Source: an uncultured Cyclobacteriaceae bacterium (GTDB taxonomy: Bacteria; Bacteroidota; Bacteroidia; Cytophagales; Cyclobacteriaceae). Taken from it: 64,000 nucleotides of DNA. Below the pieces are notes generated by a model. It was given only the letters and a program-made list of their open reading frames with translations. It was not told the origin of the DNA and did no database searches. The position numbers were made by a program, and so were the translations under genes. Shown here one piece after another: positions 8,125 through 16,896 of the stretch. Location: positions 124,001-188,000 of the forward strand of contig CAKZRQ010000016.1 in assembly GCA_937146645.1 (NCBI GenBank), written 5' to 3'. How positions within the stretch are numbered: the first letter of the stretch is position 1; each line of letters begins with the position of its first letter.

Positions 8125-8484
8125 TTAATCAGCCTTAAATTTATCAACGATATACAGGAATAAATTAAACGAGAGGGTCGAAGATCCCTCTTCTTTTTTT
8201 GCTACAACTTTTTCGTTGTTTTCCTTTCTAACGGGGGTGCTTGGAACAGCGGTAGTCTTTTGGTTTCTTCTAATAATCAATGATTGATTACTATCTTCTG
8301 AACCAGTTTCTAAAGAAAGATCATCAACTTCAATAATTGGATTCTCTTTAATAACCTCAAGTGTACCTTTTTCTTCATCCTTGTCAGATTGAGCAAAGGT
8401 TGCAGTTGTAAAACAAAAGATTCCAATCGCTAAAAACGCTACGAACGGTAATTTTTTCGAAGTAAAAGTCGTTCTAAAGGGCAT
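8125..8484 (-). CDS. Small exported protein of unknown function
   Basis: About 119 residues if started at ATG 8484. The frame extends further upstream, but that would overlap the divergent CsaA gene; MPFRTTFTSKKLPFV begins a standard signal peptide ending ATFAQ, which supports the short form. In-frame ATGs at 8493 and 8514 are alternatives. The mature part is acidic then basic, low in complexity, with no domain I recognise, ending in a hydrophobic FNLFLYIVDKF. It ends three bases from the convergent HisA paralogue. Confidence 0.55.
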   Translation of the reverse strand: MPFRTTFTSKKLPFVAFLAIGIFCFTTATFAQSDKDEEKGTLEVIKENPIIEVDDLSLETGSEDSNQSLIIRRNQKTTAVPSTPVRKENNEKVVAKKEEGSSTLSFNLFLYIVDKFKAD

Positions 8485-8557
8485 ATTTCGCATATTCCTG
8501 AGTTGAGTTAACATTACTCGCTGGAAAAGGTTCATAAAAATAGGAAAAAAAACCACT

Positions 8558-8896
8558 ATGCAAACGATTGATTTCAAAGATTTCCAACAAATCGATATAC
8601 GAGTAGGAACGGTTACTGAAGTCAAATACTTCGATAAAGCCAGAAAACCCGCGTATAAGATTTGGGTGGACCTCGGAGAAGAACTTGGAATTAAAAAATC
8701 TTCTGCGCAGCTAACACAACTCTACACCCCGGAAGATTTACTTGGTAAGCAAGTGGTTTGTGTGTGTAATTTTGAACCAAGACAAATTGCAGACTTCATG
8801 TCTGAGGTTTTAATAACTGGCTTCGACATCGAAGAAGGAGGCGTGGCGATAACCACTGTGGACATTCCTGTTCCCAATGGAACAAAATTATACTAA
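8558..8896 (+). CDS. csaA: CsaA-type tRNA-binding/EMAP domain protein
   Basis: 112 residues forming one OB-fold tRNA-binding domain: IDIRVGTVTEVKYFDKARKP at the N-terminus, IKKSSAQLT in the middle and VVCVCNFEPRQIADFMSEVLITGF near the end. This is the full length of CsaA, described as an export-related chaperone and homologous to the C-terminal domain of methionyl-tRNA synthetase. There is no fused synthetase, so the free form is certain; the physiological role is less sure. It converges with the Rieske gene, with one base between their ends. Confidence 0.88.
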   Translation: MQTIDFKDFQQIDIRVGTVTEVKYFDKARKPAYKIWVDLGEELGIKKSSAQLTQLYTPEDLLGKQVVCVCNFEPRQIADFMSEVLITGFDIEEGGVAITTVDIPVPNGTKLY

Positions 8897-8897
8897 A

Positions 8898-9224
8898 TCA
8901 TTCTGGTAGGGTAATTATCAATCCATTTTGCGAGAGCTCCCATGGATAGGTTTCAAGATCCGAGCAGTAACCTGCTTTCACCTTACCAGTTTTCAATTCG
9001 AATCGATATTGATGTAACGGACAAATGATTTCATTTTGAGGGTTGATACTTCCTTGAATTAAAGAAGCTCCCCTATGTGGGCAAAAGGCATCAAAAACAT
9101 AAAAAATCTCAGCTTTTCTAGTAATTCCTAAGGTCCTGGATTTCGCCTGCAGCTTTTTGATTACTCCTTCTGGGATTAATGATAAGGCCTCTACAGCATT
9201 TCGTCCAATCGTTAACCGCTTCAT
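8898..9224 (-). CDS. Rieske [2Fe-2S] ferredoxin-like protein
   Basis: 108 residues. The two cluster-binding motifs are intact: CPHRGASL and CPLHQYRF, separated by 16 residues, giving two Cys and two His ligands. No signal peptide or membrane helix is present, so it is a soluble cytoplasmic Rieske protein like the small subunit of assimilatory nitrite reductase or dioxygenase ferredoxins. No partner reductase or oxygenase is adjacent, so the electron acceptor is unknown. Confidence 0.88.
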   Translation of the reverse strand: MKRLTIGRNAVEALSLIPEGVIKKLQAKSRTLGITRKAEIFYVFDAFCPHRGASLIQGSINPQNEIICPLHQYRFELKTGKVKAGYCSDLETYPWELSQNGLIITLPE

Positions 9225-9283
9225 CCATTTACCTTTTGAATCTGAAAAAGACCAATACTGGGGAATTGCTTTTAAATCTTTGA

Positions 9284-9291
9284 TAAGTTTG
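9284..9291 (+). promoter_or_regulatory. -7 element TAAGTTTG
   Basis: TAAGTTTG matches TAnnTTTG. A TTG occurs at 9266-9268, only 15 bases upstream, so the -33 match is imperfect. A purine-rich AAAGGAAAA follows just before ATG 9324. Confidence 0.4.
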
Positions 9292-9323
9292 ATTATTTAA
9301 TTTCACAACAAAAAGGAAAAGCC

Positions 9324-10070
9324 ATGAAAAAACTTTTGATTTTACTCTTTGTATTTGCAATTGGGTATAGTAATGCTCAGGATATCGAGGGGGCTTGGAA
9401 GCTTACACATCAAAATGGTCAAATGGTGACCGATATGGAGTATGTTAAGATTATCCAGGATGATTATTTCGCTTTTGGAGCCAAAAATCTTTCCGATAAT
9501 CATTTCGTGGCCGCCGGTGGAGGCCCCATAAAAATAGATGGCGATAAGTACACTGAGACGCTGGATTTCTTCACACTGAATCCTTTGCAAGTAGGGACAT
9601 CAACGATTTTTAAGCTAGATATGGTAGATGGAAAAATGGTGATTTCTGCTGACACGGATAATGGGATGCTAGTAGAAATTTGGGAAAGAATCGAAGGGAA
9701 TAAGGATCGACTGACAAGGAATTGGGTAATCACTGGCCGTAAAAGGAATGATGAAATTAGAAGATCTACTCCTGGTGCTAGGCGAACAATCAAGATATTA
9801 AGTGGAGGGCGCTTTCAATGGATCGCGTTTAATTCAGAAACAAAGGAATTTATGGGCTCAGGTGGGGGTACCTACACCGCAGAGAATGGCAAATACACTG
9901 AAAATATCACTTTCTTCTCTAGAGATGACAGCAGGGTAGGAGCGTCACTTGAATTTGATTTTGATGTCAAAGATGGCGAGTGGCATCACTCAGGCCTAAG
10001 CTCTAAAGGAGCACCTATTTACGAAATATGGTCTCCTTACGAGATTGCATATAAACCAGAAAATAAATGA
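9324..10070 (+). CDS. Secreted protein with two lipocalin-like repeats
   Basis: 248 residues with a signal peptide ending SNAQ. The mature protein consists of two related halves, roughly residues 23-125 and 130-240. Shared landmarks are GDKYTETLDFFT against NGKYTENITFFS, VGTSTIFKLDMVDGKMV against VGASLEFDFDVKDGEWH, and LVEIWERI against IYEIWSPY. The pattern suggests paired small beta-barrels of a lipocalin-like type, as in periplasmic Bacteroidota proteins annotated only as membrane or secreted. No function can be named. Its stop overlaps the start of the CPBP protease by ATGA, so the two are translationally coupled. Confidence 0.75.
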   Translation: MKKLLILLFVFAIGYSNAQDIEGAWKLTHQNGQMVTDMEYVKIIQDDYFAFGAKNLSDNHFVAAGGGPIKIDGDKYTETLDFFTLNPLQVGTSTIFKLDMVDGKMVISADTDNGMLVEIWERIEGNKDRLTRNWVITGRKRNDEIRRSTPGARRTIKILSGGRFQWIAFNSETKEFMGSGGGTYTAENGKYTENITFFSRDDSRVGASLEFDFDVKDGEWHHSGLSSKGAPIYEIWSPYEIAYKPENK

Positions 10071-10702
10071 TAAAGGAAGTCTTAAATTTCTTAAAGAATC
10101 CGGTTCGTTTCGAAGAGTATACTCCGATGAAGGCCAAAGATTTTTTTATTCTCCTATTTGCGGTCCTAATTGTAATCATTCCTTATGCCTTGATCCTGGA
10201 TTCGCTCGATCTTCAATTTGACAATATGATTGAGGAATTAATGAGGGATTACAAATGGGTGGTTGTGATTGGAGCTGTTATTCTTGCTCCGCTGCTTGAA
10301 GAGCCCGCTTTCAGAATGCATTTGGATTATAAAAAAAGTTCGTTCTTCTGGGGGATAGGGTTAGCACTTCTCTTTATGTCAGAGCTCTGGTATATACCCT
10401 TGGCATATATGGGATATTTGTTTTACTGCTGGATGCAGGTAAAAGAAAATAATCCACCTAATCTTAAATTTGTGGTCTACACATCCGCAGCTTTTTTTGG
10501 TCTGGTACACCTCGGCAATTATCAGAATGTAGACTGGTCCCAATACTTTTATTTCATGCCTATCCTGGTATTGGCACAGTTCGGGCTAGGCTTGGTTCTC
10601 AGCTTTATTCGGATGAAACATGGACTGAAATATGCCATCTTTTTTCATGGGGCATATAATGCAATTATCCTCATTCCTTCAGCTATTTGGGGAGATTTCT
10701 AA
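10067..10702 (+). CDS. CPBP family intramembrane metalloprotease
   Basis: 211 residues with about six membrane helices. The conserved motifs of the CAAX-protease/bacteriocin-processing family are present: LLEEPAFR (E78, E79, R83), FGLVHLGNY with the metal-ligand histidine, and HGAYN near the C-terminus. It acts in the inner membrane, substrate unknown. The ATG overlaps the preceding stop by four bases, linking it to the secreted two-repeat protein, which may be its substrate or partner. A terminator follows immediately. Confidence 0.85.
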   Translation: MIKEVLNFLKNPVRFEEYTPMKAKDFFILLFAVLIVIIPYALILDSLDLQFDNMIEELMRDYKWVVVIGAVILAPLLEEPAFRMHLDYKKSSFFWGIGLALLFMSELWYIPLAYMGYLFYCWMQVKENNPPNLKFVVYTSAAFFGLVHLGNYQNVDWSQYFYFMPILVLAQFGLGLVLSFIRMKHGLKYAIFFHGAYNAIILIPSAIWGDF

Positions 10703-10704
10703 TC

Positions 10705-10733
10705 AAAAAAGGGAGCTTTAAGCTCCCTTTTTT
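10705..10733. terminator. Bidirectional intrinsic terminator
   Basis: Stem GGGAGCT with loop TTA and AGCTCCC, flanked by six A on the left and a T run on the right, lies between convergent genes ending at 10702 and 10732 and can serve both strands. Confidence 0.85.
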
Positions 10734-11877
10734 ATACTTCTTCTACGGCGTAGAGTGACTTCAATTTCTCGGTCGTGTAGAGCACATCGTCCATGGTATT
10801 GAATCGACTGAAGGAAAACCTTACTGCGTCTCTTTCCGGAGAATGGTTCAATGCTCTCAATACATGTGAACCTACCGTGGCACCTGAACTGCAGGCAGAT
10901 CCTCCGGATGCTGAAATACCTTCCAGATCAAGATTAAATAAAAGCATTCCTCGATTCGCTTCTGATGGAGGGAGACTAACGCTTAAAACGGTGTAAAGGC
11001 TTTTGTTCAAATCGGCGGAATTACCATTGAATTCCACCCCTGGTATTCCGACTTTCAATTCCTCGATAAATCTGGATTTCAGGGCTTCGATGTGCTTTTG
11101 GTGACCTGACATGTCTTCGTATGCGATTTCTAGGGCTTTGGCTATGCCCACAATACCGATCACATTCTCTGTACCACCGCGCATATTTCTTTCCTGCGCT
11201 CCTCCATGGATGAAAGGTGGAATCTTCTTGTTTTTGTTCAGGTATAAAAAACCAGAACCTTTAGGCCCATGAAATTTATGACCACCAGCCACGATAGCAT
11301 CTATCAGCAAGCCTGCAAGATCGTGAACATAATGTCCTACGGTTTGCACGGTGTCAGAATGGAAAAATGCTCCATATTCTTTAGCTAACGCCCCGATTTT
11401 TTCAAGATCATTAATGTTACCAATTTCATTATTGGCTTGCATTAAGGAAACCAGGCTGTTTGGATTTTGCCTTAATAACTCTCTGAGTTGGTCGAAGTCG
11501 ATTTCCCCTCTTTCGTTTACATCAAGAATACTGAGTTTGATATGACCTTTTTGTTCACAGATTTCAAGCGTATGAAGCACAGCGTGATGTTCCAATGGAG
11601 ATGTGATCGCATGCTTTATTCCAAGGGCCTCAATACTCCCAATTAATGCCGTGTTATCTGCTTCGGTTCCACCAGATGTAAAGAATATTTCACCAGGACT
11701 AGCATTTAGAAGCTCTGCAACCTTTTTCCTCGCCCTTTCGATAGCCGTACGAACTTCCCTTCCATGACTGTGCACAGAAGATGGATTACCAAAATGGTCT
11801 CTCATAAAAGGAATCATGGCTTCGATCACGCGATCGTCCATGGCAGTAGTAGCAGCGTTGTCGAGGTAAACTTTCAT
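10732..11877 (-). CDS. Cysteine desulfurase (IscS/NifS family)
   Basis: 381 residues, aminotransferase class V fold. The start YLDNAATT is diagnostic; the PLP lysine is in GGHKFHGPKG (K201), the PLP-stacking region in PLEHHAV, and the persulfide-forming cysteine in GGSACSSG (C329). It removes sulfur from cysteine for Fe-S clusters or tRNA thiolation. No iscU or sufU is next to it, so the target pathway is open (IscS-like or for tRNA thiolation). It is downstream of the phosphoglucosamine mutase gene, 33 bases away. Confidence 0.92.
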   Translation of the reverse strand: MKVYLDNAATTAMDDRVIEAMIPFMRDHFGNPSSVHSHGREVRTAIERARKKVAELLNASPGEIFFTSGGTEADNTALIGSIEALGIKHAITSPLEHHAVLHTLEICEQKGHIKLSILDVNERGEIDFDQLRELLRQNPNSLVSLMQANNEIGNINDLEKIGALAKEYGAFFHSDTVQTVGHYVHDLAGLLIDAIVAGGHKFHGPKGSGFLYLNKNKKIPPFIHGGAQERNMRGGTENVIGIVGIAKALEIAYEDMSGHQKHIEALKSRFIEELKVGIPGVEFNGNSADLNKSLYTVLSVSLPPSEANRGMLLFNLDLEGISASGGSACSSGATVGSHVLRALNHSPERDAVRFSFSRFNTMDDVLYTTEKLKSLYAVEEV

Positions 11878-11910
11878 CTCGCTTCAAGTTTGGGTTAACT
11901 CAGGTTGATT

Positions 11911-13305
11911 TCAAATCAAAGCCGAATTCACGATCTCCTTAATATCCTGAATTATTTTTTGCGCCAGATGCTCAGCAGTAGCTTCAGACGCAGACTCAGA
12001 ATAGATTCTGATGATAGGCTCTGTGTTTGACTTTCGCAAATGTACCCATTCCTTTTCAAATTCAATTTTCACTCCATCAATATCGTTGATTTCATGATTT
12101 TGATACTTGCTTTTGATTTCAGATAGGATGTTATCCACGTCAAGATCTGGAGTCAGTTCGATCTTATTTTTTGAAATGAAGTATCCGGGATAGGTTGCTC
12201 GAAGTCTTGAAATAGTCCCTCCTGTCTTTGCCAGATGGGTAAGGAAAAGGCCAATACCCACCAAAGCATCTCTTCCATAATGAGAAGTTGGGTAAATAAT
12301 TCCACCGTTTCCTTCGCCTCCGATAACAGCATCCACGGCTTTCATTTGATTGACCACATTCACTTCTCCCACAGCAGCAGCCGTATACACACCACCTCTT
12401 TTTTCAGTAACATCTTTGAGGGCTCTGGTCGAAGAAAGATTTGAGACGGTATTTCCTGGAGTTTGAGAAAGCACATAGTCCGCTACCGCGACCAATGTAT
12501 ATTCCTCTCCAAAGGCAGAACCATCTTCATTTACGAAAGCCAGTCTATCCACATCAGGATCGACCACTATTCCTAGATCAAAATTTCCTTTTTCGAGCTT
12601 CGAAGAAATATCTCGTAGATGCTCTGGCAAAGGCTCTGGATTATGTGGGAAATCTCCTGTTGGCTTACAGAACATCTCTTCAATAACTTCTACACCTAGG
12701 GCTCGAAGTAGCTTTGGCACCACAATGCCTCCTGTAGAATTCACAGCATCCACGACGATTTTGAAATTCCGCTCCTTAATCGCTTGTGCATCCACTAGTT
12801 CAAGATTGAGAACGTGCAGAATGTGTTTTTCTAAATAATCATCCAGCTGAGTGTAGCTTCCCAGTTTTCTTACTTCCGCAAAGGTGAAGTCTTCGTTTTC
12901 TGCTCGTTCCAGGATGTCTTGACCCTCTTCAGCAGAAATAAACTCTCCTTTATTATTTAAAAGTTTTAAAGCATTCCATTGGATGGGGTTGTGACTGGCA
13001 GTAAGGATAATCCCCCCGCCCGCTTTTTCCATTGGAACCGCTAGTTCCACAGTAGGTGTAGTGCTTAAGCCTAAATCGATAACATCGATTCCAAGTCCCT
13101 GCAAAGTCGAAGAAACGAGATTGGAAACCATTTGGCCAGAAAGTCTCGCATCTCTTCCGATTACTATTTTTCGATTGTCCGTTTGATCCAGAACCCATGA
13201 ACCATACGCTGACGCAAATTTGACTACATCCACTGGTGAAAGTCCTTCACCCACCTTTCCCCCGATAGTACCTCGAATACCGGAGATTGACTTGATTAAT
13301 GCCAC
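11911..13305 (-). CDS. glmM: Phosphoglucosamine mutase
   Basis: 464 residues, four-domain alpha-D-phosphohexomutase. It has the phospho-serine loop LTASHNPIQWNALK (S104), the metal loop DPDVDRLAF, the sugar loop GGEGNGGI and the phosphate-binding RKSNTEPIIRIY. GlmM converts glucosamine 6-phosphate to glucosamine 1-phosphate for peptidoglycan and LPS. The motif GGEGNGG and the length match Bacteroidota GlmM; phosphomannomutase activity is an alternative. It is co-directional with the cysteine desulfurase. Confidence 0.88.
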   Translation of the reverse strand: MALIKSISGIRGTIGGKVGEGLSPVDVVKFASAYGSWVLDQTDNRKIVIGRDARLSGQMVSNLVSSTLQGLGIDVIDLGLSTTPTVELAVPMEKAGGGIILTASHNPIQWNALKLLNNKGEFISAEEGQDILERAENEDFTFAEVRKLGSYTQLDDYLEKHILHVLNLELVDAQAIKERNFKIVVDAVNSTGGIVVPKLLRALGVEVIEEMFCKPTGDFPHNPEPLPEHLRDISSKLEKGNFDLGIVVDPDVDRLAFVNEDGSAFGEEYTLVAVADYVLSQTPGNTVSNLSSTRALKDVTEKRGGVYTAAAVGEVNVVNQMKAVDAVIGGEGNGGIIYPTSHYGRDALVGIGLFLTHLAKTGGTISRLRATYPGYFISKNKIELTPDLDVDNILSEIKSKYQNHEINDIDGVKIEFEKEWVHLRKSNTEPIIRIYSESASEATAEHLAQKIIQDIKEIVNSALI

Positions 13306-13320
13306 TTAGAAGATTTTTAG

Positions 13321-13351
13321 TAAAAAAGAAAGCCTCCTGAAACAGAGGCTG
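13321..13351 (-). terminator. Intrinsic terminator
   Basis: Hairpin arms AGCCTC (13331-13336) and GAGGCT (13345-13350) are followed on the minus strand by a U-rich run. It sits just after the stop of the small cysteine-rich protein. Confidence 0.75.
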
Positions 13352-13356
13352 ATGAT

Positions 13357-13587
13357 TTATTTGAATTTGGCAAGTACCTTATCTACTTCGTTATCAGGAT
13401 TTCCACAGCTGCTATTCGCATCTACCGTCTTTCCACAGTAGCTACAAGTTCCACCCTCCTTATTCAGGTAAGGATTTTGCGAAGCACAAGTCCCTTTGAA
13501 TTCTCCATTTTTCAAAAATAGAAGTCTCACGGACATCAAGATGAAGAACAAAGCGATAAAACCGAGGGTAAGATATACTGTTGCCAT
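13357..13587 (-). CDS. Small membrane protein with zinc-ribbon-like cysteines
   Basis: 76 residues. Residues 3-25 form one membrane helix; the rest contains four-plus cysteines (GTCASQNP, GGTCSYCGKTV, NSSCGNPDNE) that could bind zinc. Small proteins like this occur next to housekeeping genes in many Bacteroidota, but I do not know a function. A -7 element lies upstream and a terminator follows, so it is its own transcription unit. Confidence 0.7.
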   Translation of the reverse strand: MATVYLTLGFIALFFILMSVRLLFLKNGEFKGTCASQNPYLNKEGGTCSYCGKTVDANSSCGNPDNEVDKVLAKFK

Positions 13588-13603
13588 AACGAATATTATT
13601 GCG

Positions 13604-13611
13604 CAAATTTA
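13604..13611 (-). promoter_or_regulatory. -7 element TAAATTTG
   Basis: On the minus strand TAAATTTG matches TAnnTTTG and lies 16 bases before the ATG at 13587. The -33 element is not clear. Confidence 0.45.
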
Positions 13612-13659
13612 AAACTTTACATCGAGAACGTCCACACTTTCTTCATAGTTTCCTCATCC

Positions 13660-14460
13660 ATGACAAATTTGAGTACCCGAGCCGAAAAGCTAGCGGCATT
13701 TGACAGACTTTTAACCATTATGGATGAGCTTAGGGCTCAGTGCCCTTGGGATAAAAAGCAGACGACCGAAAGCTTGAGACATTTGACGATAGAAGAGACA
13801 TTTGAGCTCTCGGATGCGATCCTGGATGGAGATGCTGATGAAGTCAAAAAAGAGCTTGGAGACCTACTCTTGCACATTGTTTTTTACGCAAAAATCGGTT
13901 CTGAAGAAGGCAACTTTGATATCGCTACACTGACTAATGCCCTTTGTGAAAAATTGATCAGAAGACATCCACACATTTATGGCGATTTGGATGCTAAAGA
14001 TGAAGAGGCGGTAAAGCAGAATTGGGAGAAGATTAAACTGAAAGAAAAGGGGAATAAATCTGTTTTAGGAGGGGTACCAAAGTCGCTTCCTGCCTTAATC
14101 AAAGCAATGAGAATCCAGGAAAAGGCAAGAGGGGTAGGTTTTGACTGGGAAGAGAAAGAGCAGGTCTGGGAGAAGGTTGAAGAGGAAATGCAGGAATTCC
14201 ACGCCGAACATAATGGCGCATCAGCAGAGCAGATTGATAAGGAAAAGGCTACGGAAGAATTTGGCGATATGCTCTTTTCCTTGATTAATTATTCCCGCTT
14301 CATTGATATCAATGCAGAAGAAGCTTTGGAACGAACAAACCTTAAGTTCATAAAGCGGTTTCAACATCTCGAGCAGTCCGCGAAAAAGGCTGGAAAGGAA
14401 ATTTCAGATATGACTCTTGATGAAATGAACGTTTACTGGAATGAGGCGAAAACATTGTGA
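13660..14460 (+). CDS. mazG: Nucleoside triphosphate pyrophosphohydrolase MazG
   Basis: 266 residues with two MazG domains, the usual full-length form. The first has CPWDKKQTTESL, EETFELSDAI and KKELGDLLLHIVFYA (ExxE/ExxD metal sites); the second has EEFGDMLFSLINYSRF. GVGFDWEEKEQVWEKVEEE marks the linker. It hydrolyses (d)NTPs to monophosphates and pyrophosphate, cleaning the nucleotide pool. RidA follows after 27 bases on the same strand, possibly as one operon. Confidence 0.93.
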   Translation: MTNLSTRAEKLAAFDRLLTIMDELRAQCPWDKKQTTESLRHLTIEETFELSDAILDGDADEVKKELGDLLLHIVFYAKIGSEEGNFDIATLTNALCEKLIRRHPHIYGDLDAKDEEAVKQNWEKIKLKEKGNKSVLGGVPKSLPALIKAMRIQEKARGVGFDWEEKEQVWEKVEEEMQEFHAEHNGASAEQIDKEKATEEFGDMLFSLINYSRFIDINAEEALERTNLKFIKRFQHLEQSAKKAGKEISDMTLDEMNVYWNEAKTL

Positions 14461-14487
14461 TCAAAATCAACTTTTACTAGGCATAAC

Positions 14488-14865
14488 ATGAGCAAGCAAA
14501 TCATTTATTCATCCGAAGCACCTGAACCTATAGGTCCTTATTCACAGGCGGTTTTAGCTGGAAATACACTTTACGTTTCTGGGAATATTGCCTTGGACAC
14601 CGAAGGAAACCTGATCAATGAAAACATTACTGAAGAGACTCATGCGGTGATGAAGAATATGGAGGCGGTGCTGCGCAAAGCTGGCTTTGGCTTCGAAAAT
14701 GTGGTGAAGTGCAGCATCTTCGTGAAGAGTATGGGAGATTTCGTGGCGGTGAATGAGGCTTATGGGCAATATTTCAAAGAGAATCCTCCTGCGCGGGAAA
14801 CGGTGGAAGTTTCCATGCTTCCCAAAAATGTCAACGTTGAGATTTCCTGCATAGCCGTAAAATGA
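14488..14865 (+). CDS. ridA: RidA family enamine/imine deaminase
   Basis: 125 residues, full length for the YjgF/YER057c/UK114 family. PIGPYSQAV at the N-terminus and PARETVEVSMLPKNVNVEI at the C-terminus, including the catalytic arginine, are intact. It hydrolyses 2-aminoacrylate released by PLP-dependent dehydratases. A PLP serine/threonine dehydratase gene is present in the window at 53348, but not adjacent. Confidence 0.93.
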   Translation: MSKQIIYSSEAPEPIGPYSQAVLAGNTLYVSGNIALDTEGNLINENITEETHAVMKNMEAVLRKAGFGFENVVKCSIFVKSMGDFVAVNEAYGQYFKENPPARETVEVSMLPKNVNVEISCIAVK

Positions 14866-14869
14866 TCTA

Positions 14870-15358
14870 ATGGTTCGTTGGCTTCCATATCACTCAGAAA
14901 CTCTGGTTAGCTCTTTTTCGAAAGAGGAGGTCAGAGACTGTTTGAAAAAAGCGACAGCTGAAGTGAATTATTTGGATAAAAGAAGTATGACCAAGGAAGG
15001 AGTAAAATTCAATGGACTTATTGGGGAGTCTGGATTTCGCATTTCAAAGGTCGTTGACAAGGGAGATACTTTTTTACCGCTCATGCTAGGTGAAATTGAA
15101 GATACTCCAAGAGGGTCGATCATCTTTCTGAATTATAAACTTTTCCCAGGGGCGATTTTCTTCCTGGGACTTTGGTCAGTGCTTTTGGTAGTCTTTTCAG
15201 TACTTTTTGCCTGGATTAGTGCGGAGTTTAGTTATGCTCTGTTTTGCCTTTTGGCTGCCGGCCTAAACTACTCCGTGTCGGTTTTCTTTTTTCATCGACA
15301 AGTCAAAGCTTCCAGAGAGGTTTTCATCCAGCTTCTTGACCTTCAGGTGAAGGATTAA
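14870..15358 (+). CDS. Membrane protein of unknown function, two helices
   Basis: 162 residues. The first 80 residues are soluble and mixed charge; two membrane helices follow (FPGAIFFLGLWSVLLVVF and YALFCLLAAGLNYSVSV), then a short cytoplasmic tail. It begins four bases after the ridA stop, so it is co-transcribed with mazG and ridA. I recognise no domain. Confidence 0.7.
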   Translation: MVRWLPYHSETLVSSFSKEEVRDCLKKATAEVNYLDKRSMTKEGVKFNGLIGESGFRISKVVDKGDTFLPLMLGEIEDTPRGSIIFLNYKLFPGAIFFLGLWSVLLVVFSVLFAWISAEFSYALFCLLAAGLNYSVSVFFFHRQVKASREVFIQLLDLQVKD

Positions 15359-15424
15359 TCTGATGATTGGCTAGGCAAAAAACGACTTGGAGCGTATTTT
15401 AGCGGTCCATAAAAATCAACACAT

Positions 15425-16825
15425 ATGAGCATTCGAATTGAAAAGGATACCATGGGGCCAGTGGAGGTTCCTGCGGATAAATATTGGGGCGCCCAAACCC
15501 AAAGATCAATCAATAATTTTAAAATCGGTGGAGTCAAAAATCAGATGCCGATTGAGATCATTCGAGCATTCGCTATTTTGAAAAAAGCTGCAGCTCAAAC
15601 TAATGCTGAACTTGGAGTTTTGGCACAGGAGAAAGCAGATACCATTTCAAAAGTCTGTGATGAGATTTTAGCAGGAGACTTGGATGATCAATTTCCGTTG
15701 GTTGTTTGGCAAACCGGTTCTGGTACCCAATCCAACATGAATTCGAATGAGGTCATCGCCTACAGATCTCATGTGCTTCTCGGAGGTTCTCTCGAAGATT
15801 CGGTGAAGAAAATCCACCCAAATGATGATGTGAATAAGTCGCAGTCATCAAATGATACCTTCCCAACTGCGATGCATATCGCTTCCTACAAAATGGTGGT
15901 AGAGACTACCATTCCGGGAGTGGAAAAGCTTCGAAATACCCTTCACAATAAAGCCAGAGATTTTGAAAATGTGGTTAAGATCGGTAGAACGCATTTTATG
16001 GATGCTACTCCTCTTACCCTAGGTCAAGAATTTTCAGGGTATGTGGCTCAACTTAACCATGGCCTAAAGGCCTTGAGAAGTACTTTGGATCACCTATCCG
16101 AGCTGGCTCTCGGTGGAACTGCAGTAGGTACCGGGCTTAATACGCCGAAAGGTTATGCCGAGAAAGTAGCTGGGAAAATAGCCGAGTTCTCAGGCCACCC
16201 TTTTGTTACTGCGCCAAATAAATTTGAGGCCCTCGCTGCTCATGATGCTATGGTTGAGACGCATGGTGCCTTAAAGCAAATAGCTGTTTCGTTGATGAAG
16301 ATTGGGAATGATATTCGTATGCTTTCTTCAGGTCCAAGATCCGGAATTGGGGAAATTTTGATCCCGGAAAATGAGCCAGGGTCTTCCATTATGCCAGGTA
16401 AGGTTAACCCAACGCAATGCGAAGCTTTGACGATGGTTGCTGCTCAGGTGATGGGTAACGATGTGGCCGTAGGTGTTGGAGGTGCTACCGGTCATTTTGA
16501 GCTGAATGTCTTCAAACCAATGATCGCAAACAATCTTCTTCAGTCAGCTCGATTAATCGGTGATGCTTGCGTTTCATTTAATGATAATTGTGCGGTTGGA
16601 ATCCAGCCGAATGATCCAATGATTAAGAGGCATTTGGAAAACTCTTTGATGCTTGTAACCGCCCTGAATACGCATATCGGTTACGAAAATGCTGCAGCTA
16701 TTGCTAAGAAAGCACATAAGGAAGGAACCAGCCTCAGAGAAGCCGCAATTGCGCTAGACCTTCTTACTTCCGAACAATTCGATGAATGGGTAAGACCAGA
16801 AGATATGACTGGTGGACTGAAATAG
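15425..16825 (+). CDS. fumC: Fumarate hydratase class II
   Basis: 466 residues. It opens with [25 protein letters not shown] and contains the fumarase/aspartase signature [11 protein letters not shown], the catalytic-serine loop in it, and [12 protein letters not shown]. It interconverts fumarate and malate in the TCA cycle with no iron-sulfur cluster. Aspartate ammonia-lyase is excluded by length and the [10 protein letters not shown] start typical of FumC. It is a single gene followed by a terminator. Confidence 0.95.
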   Translation: MSIRIEKDTMGPVEVPADKYWGAQTQRSINNFKIGGVKNQMPIEIIRAFAILKKAAAQTNAELGVLAQEKADTISKVCDEILAGDLDDQFPLVVWQTGSGTQSNMNSNEVIAYRSHVLLGGSLEDSVKKIHPNDDVNKSQSSNDTFPTAMHIASYKMVVETTIPGVEKLRNTLHNKARDFENVVKIGRTHFMDATPLTLGQEFSGYVAQLNHGLKALRSTLDHLSELALGGTAVGTGLNTPKGYAEKVAGKIAEFSGHPFVTAPNKFEALAAHDAMVETHGALKQIAVSLMKIGNDIRMLSSGPRSGIGEILIPENEPGSSIMPGKVNPTQCEALTMVAAQVMGNDVAVGVGGATGHFELNVFKPMIANNLLQSARLIGDACVSFNDNCAVGIQPNDPMIKRHLENSLMLVTALNTHIGYENAAAIAKKAHKEGTSLREAAIALDLLTSEQFDEWVRPEDMTGGLK

Positions 16826-16843
16826 ATTTGCTTATTCAAACAC

Positions 16844-16882
16844 AAAAAAGCCCGTGCTGAATTTTCAATACGGGCTTTTTTA
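16844..16882. terminator. Bidirectional intrinsic terminator
   Basis: AGCCCGT (16849-16855) pairs with ACGGGCT (16870-16876), with A and T runs outside, between the convergent fumC and symporter genes. Confidence 0.85.
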
Positions 16883-16896
16883 TGGATAACTATTTC

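Noticed and set aside
8485-8625. Longer N-terminus for the small exported protein at 8125
   Set aside because: It would run into the divergent csaA coding region and bury the signal peptide in the middle of the protein.
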